Shown here piece after piece: positions 7,674 to 12,205 of a stretch of DNA of 12,205 nt. Both the position numbers and the translations under genes were made by a program. The notes beneath the pieces are model-generated. The model had not been told where the DNA came from, ran no database searches, and worked only from the letters and a program-made list of their open reading frames with translations. How positions within the stretch are numbered: position 1 is the first letter of the stretch; each line of letters starts with the position of its first letter. The DNA is from JALYIM01 sp040003205 (GTDB lineage Bacteria > Acidobacteriota > Terriglobia > Terriglobales > Acidobacteriaceae): NCBI GenBank assembly GCA_040003205.1, contig JBDUDA010000075.1:1-12205 (forward strand), read 5' to 3'.

Positions 7674-7748
7674 ATGCAGCTCTGCTCGCCTCCAGCATGT
7701 CTTCCTATCGCGTTGTTACTTTTGTTTCTCCTCCACGGCTGTAAATAA
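7674..7748 (+). CDS. Possible 24-residue lipoprotein-leader micro-ORF or gene remnant
   Basis: An ATG at 7674, preceded by GAAGGA (7665-7670, spacing only three nucleotides), opens 24 codons. They translate as a short polar start, a run of Leu/Ile/Phe, then L-L-H-G-C-K and a TAA stop. This has the layout of a type II signal peptide with a lipobox (L-x-G-C), but only one residue follows the lipidated Cys. It could encode a minimal lipopeptide, act as a leader peptide, or be the surviving 5' end of a lipoprotein gene cut short. It ends 26 nt before the epimerase start. Chance occurrence cannot be excluded for such a short frame. Confidence 0.3.
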   Translation: MQLCSPPACLPIALLLLFLLHGCK

Positions 7749-7760
7749 GCCTTCGTCCGC

Positions 7761-7766
7761 TATCAT
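7761..7766 (+). promoter_or_regulatory. -10-like hexamer close to the epimerase start
   Basis: TATCAT (7761-7766) lies eight nucleotides before the ATG at 7775, which lacks a Shine-Dalgarno sequence. At this spacing transcription would begin at or next to the start codon, giving a leaderless mRNA. No good -35 is visible. Confidence 0.3.
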
Positions 7767-7774
7767 AAATAACT

Positions 7775-8758
7775 ATGGCTACGTATCTGATCACGGGGAT
7801 CGCGGGATTCATCGGCAGTTCTTTGGCGCGAGCAGCGCTGGCACAGGGTGACAAAGTTCGCGGGATTGATAATCTCTCGACCGGCAAGAAAGAGAATCTG
7901 GCGGAAATCTCCAGCCAGATTGATTTTCGTGAAGCCGATCTGCTGGATCTCGCCGCCGTTCACGACGCCTGCAAGGGCGTGGACTACGTTTTGCATCAGG
8001 CGGCCATTCCATCCGTGCCCAAGTCGGTGATTGATCCATTGGGTAGCAATCGCGCGAATGTAGACGCCACTGTGAATGTGCTGGTGGCGGCGCGCGATGC
8101 AAAAGTGAAGCGGGTTGTGTATGCAGCTTCGTCTTCAGCCTATGGAGACACACCAACTCTTCCCAAGCACGAAGAGATGTTCCCCAATCCTATTTCTCCC
8201 TATGCGGTGGCGAAATTGGCCAGCGAGTATTACATGATCTCTTTTTTTCGTTGCTATGGATTGGAAACTGTCTGTCTGCGTTATTTCAATATTTTCGGAC
8301 CACGTCAGGATCCGACTTCGCCGTATTCCGGGGTGCTAGCCAAGTTCATCACGCAGATGCTGAATGGAGAAACACCGACCATATTGGGGGACGGCAAGCA
8401 AAGCCGAGATTTCACTTACATTGACAATGCAGTACAGGCAAATCTGCGCGCATGCAAAGCTCCCGCGCCTCACGTGGCAGGTAAAGTATTTAACGTCGCC
8501 ACAGGACGCCGGGTCGATCTGAACGAGACATTCGACATTTTAAAAACTATTATCGGATTCTCAGGTGAGGCGACGTACGGTCCCGAGCGTGCCGGGGACG
8601 TAAAACACTCTCTCGCCGATCTCTCGCGATCTGACAATTTTCTCGGATACAAGCCGACGGTACATTTCGAGGATGGTCTCCGTAAAACGATTGACTGGTA
8701 CCGCACACGCGACAAATCCGCAAGCACTCAATCCCAGCTTGTGTCCAGCCCTTCGTAA
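7775..8758 (+). CDS. NAD-dependent sugar-nucleotide 4-epimerase, UDP-GlcNAc/UDP-GalNAc type
   Basis: This is an extended short-chain dehydrogenase that interconverts C4 epimers of UDP-sugars through a transient 4-keto intermediate bound to NAD. The 327-residue product has the Rossmann motif T-G-I-A-G-F-I-G at 7-14, S-S-S-A-Y-G at 119-124, and the catalytic Tyr143-x3-Lys147 in S-P-Y-A-V-A-K. The block L-R-Y-F-N-I-F-G-P-R-Q-D-P (168-180) and S-R-D-F-T-Y-I-D-N (210-218) resemble WbpP/TviC-like UDP-N-acetylglucosamine 4-epimerases more than E. coli GalE. The residue matching GalE Tyr299 appears to be Ser279 in G-D-V-K-H-S-L-A-D. A small residue there is known to admit N-acetylated sugars, so UDP-GlcNAc/UDP-GalNAc activity is inferred. 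The product would feed surface polysaccharide synthesis. No glycosyltransferase genes are adjacent. The Ser/Gln-rich C terminus ends at a TAA that lies inside an inverted repeat arm. Confidence 0.88.
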   Translation: MATYLITGIAGFIGSSLARAALAQGDKVRGIDNLSTGKKENLAEISSQIDFREADLLDLAAVHDACKGVDYVLHQAAIPSVPKSVIDPLGSNRANVDATVNVLVAARDAKVKRVVYAASSSAYGDTPTLPKHEEMFPNPISPYAVAKLASEYYMISFFRCYGLETVCLRYFNIFGPRQDPTSPYSGVLAKFITQMLNGETPTILGDGKQSRDFTYIDNAVQANLRACKAPAPHVAGKVFNVATGRRVDLNETFDILKTIIGFSGEATYGPERAGDVKHSLADLSRSDNFLGYKPTVHFEDGLRKTIDWYRTRDKSASTQSQLVSSPS

Positions 8759-8966
8759 TTACGGTAGTGGCTCAATTCAAAAGCTACAACCCAAGGTTGT
8801 CATCTCGAGCGAAGCAAAGCCGTCTGGCTTTGCGGAGTCGAGAGACCTGCTATTAGACGGGGGAAAAGCAGGTCTCTCCACTCCGCGGTGTCTTCGCTGC
8901 GCGAAGCCACGACTCCGGGCGAGATGACGGTCTTTTATTCTGAAAATGAGCCACTACCATAATTAC
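8755..8966 (+). repeat. Outer inverted repeat enclosing palindromic copy 2 (MITE-like)
   Basis: The left arm (8755-8774) begins GTAATTACGGTAG and the right arm (8947-8966) is its reverse complement with a single mismatch (19 of 20). Together they bound 212 nt that include palindromic repeat copy 2. The left arm overlaps the last codons of the epimerase: its TAA stop (8756-8758) is part of GTAATTAC. No clear target-site duplication is seen outside the arms. It may be a nested small mobile element, or a single large hairpin acting as a terminator. It accounts for the non-coding stretch before the next gene. Confidence 0.8.
8799..8928 (+). repeat. Palindromic intergenic repeat, copy 2
   Basis: This 130-nt element has perfectly complementary ends: GTCATCTCG (8799-8807) pairs with CGAGATGAC (8920-8928). 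The central stem (8840-8851 with 8867-8878) is a perfect 12-bp helix. Further inner hairpins are visible, such as CGAAGC/GCTTCG-like pieces. It belongs to the same family as copy 1 (7499-7632). Where the two copies differ in the stems, both partners change together. Confidence 0.85.
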
Positions 8967-8999
8967 CTTAGTGATCTGGAGCGCTGTTACATCAGCGAC

Positions 9000-9005
9000 T
9001 AGATT
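9000..9005 (+). promoter_or_regulatory. -10-like hexamer just before the REC-like/PilZ gene
   Basis: TAGATT (9000-9005) matches four of six -10 consensus positions and ends six nucleotides before the ATG at 9012, where no Shine-Dalgarno sequence is visible. This suggests a leaderless transcript. A -35 element is not evident. Confidence 0.3.
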
Positions 9006-9011
9006 TAAGAC

Positions 9012-9686
9012 ATGACGATTTCCACCATGGTGGTTTCCCGCGACTGGTCTGAAGTGAGCGTGCTGGAGTGCATTCTGGGCGGCATGCACATCCGAGTGGA
9101 TGTTGAATCGCAACCTCTCGCCGCGCAACAGAAACTAATGAAATCCAAAGTGGACGCACTGATCGTTGACTACGATCTGGAAGGCGCGTCATCACTGTTG
9201 CGGGCAGTGCAAGAAGGTCTCATGATCAAGACGGTTCCGCTGGTGCTGATGAGCGGAGTGCTGGAACGTAAGAATCTGGAACGGGCCGGCGCCAGCTTCG
9301 TGTTTGAGAAACCGATATCCGTGGACCAGGCGGTGCATACTCTTTCAGCCGCCCACAACATGATCCTGGACTCGAGACTTCGCTACTATCGCCATCAATT
9401 GGTAGCCCGCGCCGCGCTGACGTTTGCAAACGACAGATTTGTGGATGCCCACCTCCTCAACGTCAGTCAGAGCGGGATACGTATCCAGGCTGATTCATCG
9501 CTTCCGAAGGAAGAATTGCTATCCATTCAATTTGAATTGCCAGGAACAAAAACTTCTTTAGACCTGCAAGGGGAAGTCGCGTGGAGTGATCGCGAAGGTC
9601 ACGCCGGCATCCGCTTTTCAGAGGTCAGCGTCAGTGCAAGCCGCCAGCTTCGGCTTTGGCTGGAACGAAAATACCTGGTCAACTAA
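9012..9686 (+). CDS. Receiver-like plus PilZ domain protein
   Basis: The 224-residue product appears to have two domains. Residues about 4-115 have the alternating beta/alpha pattern of a response-regulator receiver: Asp53 in L-I-V-D-Y-D sits where the phospho-acceptor would be, Ser81 follows a hydrophobic strand, and Lys100-Pro101 (F-E-K-P) matches the conserved Lys-Pro. The usual acidic pair after beta-1 is poorly preserved, with only Arg10-Asp11 there, so phosphorylation is uncertain. Residues about 122-220 look like a PilZ domain with N-V-S-Q-S-G (150-155) and a following G-E-V-A-W strand. The first Arg of the R-x3-R c-di-GMP motif is replaced (Gln129, with Arg133 as the second), so binding may be weak or lost. 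The ATG at 9012 is the first start after an in-frame TAA at 9006. It converges with another PilZ gene, ten nucleotides away. Confidence 0.78.
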   Translation: MTISTMVVSRDWSEVSVLECILGGMHIRVDVESQPLAAQQKLMKSKVDALIVDYDLEGASSLLRAVQEGLMIKTVPLVLMSGVLERKNLERAGASFVFEKPISVDQAVHTLSAAHNMILDSRLRYYRHQLVARAALTFANDRFVDAHLLNVSQSGIRIQADSSLPKEELLSIQFELPGTKTSLDLQGEVAWSDREGHAGIRFSEVSVSASRQLRLWLERKYLVN

Positions 9687-9696
9687 CTTTGCTTGG

Positions 9697-10497
9697 TTAA
9701 CGAAAGCGGGCCCGCTTAAGAATCTCTTCTGTCGGATCGCCATATGCCATGGAAGCCAGGCGGGCGCCCGGGCTGACCTGGTTCCAAACCGCAAATAAAA
9801 ACCAGTAAACCACTCCGAAGAGACTCCCTGCTCCAACCCCGAGCGCGGCCGACATCGGCCACTGCGGGAACACGTGGGTCATGCTGAGAGCCACGACGAA
9901 AAAGAGCATAAGTGCCGACAGCAGAATTAATCCGTCTATCGTTCTACCGAAGTTAGTCTCAGAGAGTGGAAAATATCCCAGCCCGTGCTTTGCTGCCTCA
10001 ACATGTTTGTAACTCTCCGCGCTCTTCGACGACAGCATCCGCTGCGTGGGGCTTCCTGATAACGCGCCGGCATCCAGTGCTTGGCGTCTGGCCTGTTTAG
10101 GTTGTGAGTCGAAGACGAAAGAATCTGAGTCAAGCTGCTGTGCGCTGGTCAAAAGCTGAATAAAAATCCACTCTTTCAGAAGTCGCTGTGACCTCTCGGT
10201 CGCATTTAAGAATTCAACCCCACATTGTCCCGAGGAATGTCCCCAGGCGACGCGTCCGGTCATCTCCAGTCGAAGCCGGGGATTCATTAGCTCAAACCGA
10301 AGATGCACCGGCTGCTGCGGACGCAAAGGACCAACGGCCTGAATTGCCATGCCTCCTTTGGAGATGTCATGGATAATTCCTCCATTGGCATGATCGAGAT
10401 TCACGTAGGCCAGGCTGCGAAGCAGGTGCCGGTAGCCTGAGCGCTGTCCGGCCACCGCATCTGCCCGAAGAGAGCTTGCAACAGTCTGGTACTCCAT
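9697..10497 (-). CDS. PilZ domain protein with C-terminal RDD-like membrane region
   Basis: The 266-residue product carries an N-terminal PilZ domain (about 20-115). The c-di-GMP-binding motifs are intact: Arg23-x3-Arg27 (R-H-L-L-R) and D-I-S-K-G-G at 44-49, followed by G-R-V-A-W. A polar linker spans about 120-180. Two hydrophobic segments lie at about 188-208 and 216-238. The layout R-T-I-D (185-188), then helices, then a Trp and P-G-A-R-L after the second helix resembles RDD-family membrane domains, although the assignment is tentative. I infer an inner-membrane protein that senses c-di-GMP. The ATG (minus strand, 10497-10495) has no good Shine-Dalgarno sequence but a TAAGAT ends seven nucleotides before it. 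It is downstream of a small membrane protein gene on the same strand, with a 57-nt gap. Confidence 0.8.
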   Translation of the reverse strand: MEYQTVASSLRADAVAGQRSGYRHLLRSLAYVNLDHANGGIIHDISKGGMAIQAVGPLRPQQPVHLRFELMNPRLRLEMTGRVAWGHSSGQCGVEFLNATERSQRLLKEWIFIQLLTSAQQLDSDSFVFDSQPKQARRQALDAGALSGSPTQRMLSSKSAESYKHVEAAKHGLGYFPLSETNFGRTIDGLILLSALMLFFVVALSMTHVFPQWPMSAALGVGAGSLFGVVYWFLFAVWNQVSPGARLASMAYGDPTEEILKRARFR

Positions 10498-10504
10498 GAC
10501 CTGA

Positions 10505-10510
10505 ATCTTA
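10505..10510 (-). promoter_or_regulatory. -10-like hexamer before the PilZ/RDD-like gene
   Basis: On the minus strand TAAGAT (10510-10505) ends exactly seven nucleotides before the ATG, the spacing expected for transcription starting at the A of ATG. Upstream GAAACA at a 17-nt spacing is a poor -35. The same ten bases GCTAAGATTC recur upstream of the GAF gene (11085-11094). Confidence 0.35.
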
Positions 10511-10554
10511 GCGTTTAGGAGGGCCCCTGTTTCAGTAACCGCAATGGTTCCGGG

Positions 10555-10860
10555 TCACGAGGCAGGGCGGCGCTCGGAAGGAAATGCCAGTGGCTCACGC
10601 TGCTTCTGGCGGTCAGACAAGGTCAGGAGACGCTCGAGGTCATAGCCGAAGGGCCCGTAGGCACGAAATTCCTTTTCGTCGAAGAGACGTTTGATGCCGC
10701 ACCCGGTGCAAACCTGATACGAGCAGCCTTGGGAGCTGACAGGCCAGCTCATCTTCCGATGCCAGCAGCCGCGCCACAGCACGACGGCCGCTCCTGCCAC
10801 TCCGGTTGCAACCAGTCCCAGCGGCCAACTTAAAAGGCGCTTCTTTTTCTCTTCCGCCAC
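10555..10860 (-). CDS. Small membrane-anchored Cys-containing protein, unknown function
   Basis: The 101-residue product starts with a Lys/Arg-rich segment (4-8) and one hydrophobic helix at about 11-29, so it is probably inserted with the N terminus inside. The soluble part contains Cys32, Cys46, Cys51 and Cys54, the last two as C-T-G-C. It also has the distinctive blocks C-W-H-R-K-M-S-W-P (32-40), S-Y-Q-V-C-x-x-C-G and K-R-L-F-D with a following Y-G-P-F-G-Y-D-L. From memory similar short proteins occur widely in Acidobacteriota, but I know no function. The Cys set could bind a metal. The GTG start at 10860 has GGAG (10872-10869 on the minus strand) eight nucleotides upstream. It probably shares regulation with the PilZ/RDD-like gene that follows. 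Confidence 0.78.
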   Translation of the reverse strand: MAEEKKKRLLSWPLGLVATGVAGAAVVLWRGCWHRKMSWPVSSQGCSYQVCTGCGIKRLFDEKEFRAYGPFGYDLERLLTLSDRQKQREPLAFPSERRPAS

Positions 10861-11110
10861 TCGCCACGCTCCAGTTTCTGTAGATGCTGAAGGCTTAAAA
10901 GATATTTTGTTTCCGATATCAGCGCAATAATCGTTCCAATTCCCCCTTGTTCTGAAATGGAACTTACGAAAGAGTGTCGCAGGCGAAAAACTTTCGTGCT
11001 CGATGAAATCATTGCGATAGGCGGCAAACCCTTGTAACTTAAAGGAGTTCGCGACATCCGCCCTGCCAGAGGAATGCTGGGGCGGCTAAGATTCTCTTTG
11101 ACAGAGTTTG
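10861..11110. other. Divergent intergenic region
   Basis: This 250-nt stretch separates two divergently transcribed genes. It contains an inverted repeat ACGAAAG/CTTTCGT (10966-10972 and 10991-10997) and a smaller GATAT/ATATC pair (10900-10919). A bulged GC hairpin follows (11058-11062 with 11081-11085, and 11066-11069 with 11077-11080). On the + strand TAAGAT (11087-11092) is a possible -10 for the GAF gene, with CTGCCA (11063-11068) as a weak -35. A minus-strand frame of 60 codons starting at 11012 exists but lacks a ribosome-binding site and overlaps the GTG start at 10860. Confidence 0.45.
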
Positions 11111-12205
11111 ATGAGCGCAACTGCTGACAATCCGAGTGTCGAGACCGGCACAACTGCGACTCAGGTTCACGCTCATTCGCACTTAAGAGATTCTCCCAGC
11201 TGGTCGGTAGGCCGTTCGGCCCTGCAAGCTTTGCTGGCCTTTTCCTCCCTCCACGATCAAATCCGGCAACGACGGGCAAAGCAAGACGGCGCCAGCACAA
11301 TAACGGCAAAAGATTCGGAGCTCGAACAGTTCGCTCTGGATGAGGTTCTGCAACTGGTGGCTCATCGCGCACTGGCGATAACCGACGCTGATGGAGTCGC
11401 GATCGCACTCGCAGAAGGAAACGCGATTGTTTGCCGCGCCTCGGCTGGCAACATTGCTCTGGACGCCGGGATGCGCATCGATCTGAACTCCGGATTTTCC
11501 GGCGCGTGCCTGCGCGGCGGCCAGATCGTTCGTTGTGACGACACCGAGGTGGATTCGAGGGTGGATGCAAGTGTCTGCCGCCAGCTGGGCGCGAGATCAA
11601 TGGTGGCAGTGCCTCTCACAGCGCGGCAGAACGTAGTTGGCCTGGTCGAAGCCTTCTCTTCTGAGGTAGCTGGATTTTCGGATAGCAATGTTCGCAGCCT
11701 CAACCTTCTCGCTGAGTTAATTCTTTCCGCGCTTAAGCCGGAAGAGGAAGATCGCCTGGCTGAAATTTCGCGCCGCGTTGTAAGCGGACACTCCGAAGCC
11801 GCTGAGCTCGGACCAGTCGCCGTACTTACAGTTGAGAACGTCATTTCTAAACCGACTGTCTCAACGACAGGTCCCTCTTTCCCGGCCGCTTCCGTCCCGG
11901 CAGAGTTGGCGGAAAAGAAACCGGAAATTTCGACAACGATTCCAGAATTAGAACTTGCTCCGTTAGCGACACCAAAGGCGACAGTCGGAGTTAGTCAAAT
12001 CCCGGTTCAGGTCTCGAGCGAACAGCCGGCAGAGGAGTCCAGAAGTGAAGCGGAAGAAACGGCAAATAAGGAACCCGTTGCCGCCATTCAGCCAGCGGGC
12101 AGGATCGTAAACGCCCCGCCTGGTCTGGCGCTGGTTCTCGGGTTGATCTTGCTTGCAGCCGCCCTGGGATCATTCGTCTGGAAAAAACTTCCGCACCATT
12201 CGACT
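11111..12205 (+). CDS. GAF domain protein with C-terminal membrane helix (3' end outside window)
   Basis: The frame from ATG 11111 stays open for 365 codons to the right edge, so the gene is truncated. Residues about 70-210 fit a GAF domain. A helix leads in (E-Q-F-A-L-D-E-V-L), then come strands with G-V-A-I-A-L and I-V-C-R-A-S-A-G, followed by the typical S-G-F-S-G-A-C-L block (about 127-134). The later parts are S-M-V-A-V-P-L (about 165-171) and V-V-G-L-V-E-A-F-S. Residues about 220-335 form a long Pro/Glu/Ala/Thr-rich linker, and a hydrophobic segment follows at about 340-356, with Trp-Lys-Lys after it. I infer a membrane-tethered cytoplasmic sensor; the ligand is unknown. The ~60 residues before the GAF domain have no signal peptide. 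No clear Shine-Dalgarno sequence precedes the ATG. The part beyond the helix could hold an effector or periplasmic domain. Confidence 0.85.
   Translation, partial: MSATADNPSVETGTTATQVHAHSHLRDSPSWSVGRSALQALLAFSSLHDQIRQRRAKQDGASTITAKDSELEQFALDEVLQLVAHRALAITDADGVAIALAEGNAIVCRASAGNIALDAGMRIDLNSGFSGACLRGGQIVRCDDTEVDSRVDASVCRQLGARSMVAVPLTARQNVVGLVEAFSSEVAGFSDSNVRSLNLLAELILSALKPEEEDRLAEISRRVVSGHSEAAELGPVAVLTVENVISKPTVSTTGPSFPAASVPAELAEKKPEISTTIPELELAPLATPKATVGVSQIPVQVSSEQPAEESRSEAEETANKEPVAAIQPAGRIVNAPPGLALVLGLILLAAALGSFVWKKLPHHST

Noticed and set aside
7304..7744. Plus-strand frames overlapping the engB 3' end and repeat copy 1
   Set aside because: They are out of frame with engB, run through the palindromic repeat and have no ribosome-binding site. 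Only the last 24 codons of one of them (from ATG 7674) were kept, as a tentative micro-ORF.
8673..8927. An 84-codon plus-strand frame covering the epimerase 3' end and repeat copy 2
   Set aside because: It is out of frame with the epimerase and consists largely of the palindromic repeat translated.
7499..8928. Possible CRISPR or tandem array from the repeated GAAGC/GTCGAG segments
   Set aside because: There are only two copies, more than a kilobase apart with a gene between. They are palindromic rather than direct short repeats with spacers.
9687..9696. Bidirectional terminator between the convergent PilZ genes
   Set aside because: The gap is ten nucleotides, and neither it nor its flanks forms a stable hairpin with a T-run. 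A GTCAAC/GTTAAC near-repeat nearby is too weak.
11098..11103. A perfect TTGACA -35 hexamer just before the GAF gene start
   Set aside because: It lies only seven nucleotides before the ATG, so a -10 would fall inside the coding region. No suitable hexamer is there and no good later start codon exists.
10830..11600. A 256-codon minus-strand frame across the divergent region and the GAF gene
   Set aside because: Most of it is antisense to the GAF coding region and is Arg/Pro/Ser-rich. Only its last ~60 codons (from ATG at 11012) look somewhat protein-like, but they lack a ribosome-binding site and overlap the well-supported GTG start at 10860.

Overview
The window looks like a chromosomal segment of a soil-type Acidobacteriota (Terriglobia/Koribacter-like) bacterium. 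This is inferred from mid-50s GC, the protein-quality-control gene order, PilZ proteins with unusual partner domains, and small genes of a type I associate with that phylum. No rRNA, tRNA or CRISPR is present, so the placement rests on protein character alone.

Positions 1-6428 are a housekeeping protein-folding and proteolysis block, all on the + strand. A truncated conserved hypothetical gene (1-404) is followed by tig (trigger factor), clpP, clpX and lon. Trigger factor folds nascent chains, ClpXP degrades tagged or native substrates, and Lon degrades damaged ones. The order tig-clpP-clpX-lon, with engB shortly after, is an ancient conserved arrangement. A 97-nt imperfect palindrome built of AGCTGAN heptamers sits between clpX and lon, and a clear intrinsic terminator follows lon.

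Positions 6540-8758 carry a small two-helix membrane protein, engB (ribosome-assembly GTPase), a possible 24-residue lipoprotein-leader micro-ORF, and a sugar-nucleotide 4-epimerase of the UDP-GlcNAc/GalNAc type. Two copies of one hairpin-forming intergenic repeat family (7499-7632 and 8799-8928) lie here. They differ by compensatory base changes. The second copy is nested inside a 212-nt outer inverted repeat whose left arm supplies the epimerase stop codon.

Positions 9012-12205 look like a signalling region. A receiver-like/PilZ protein (+) and a PilZ/RDD-like membrane protein (-) converge tail to tail. Upstream of the latter is a small Cys-containing membrane-anchored protein (-). Divergent from it is a GAF-domain protein with a C-terminal membrane helix (11111 to the window end, truncated). 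Several genes in the right half lack Shine-Dalgarno sequences but have -10-like hexamers 6-8 nt before the start codon, which suggests leaderless transcripts. I see no evidence for a wholly new multigene system. The most unusual signals are the nested palindromic repeats, the heptamer palindrome and the PilZ fusions.
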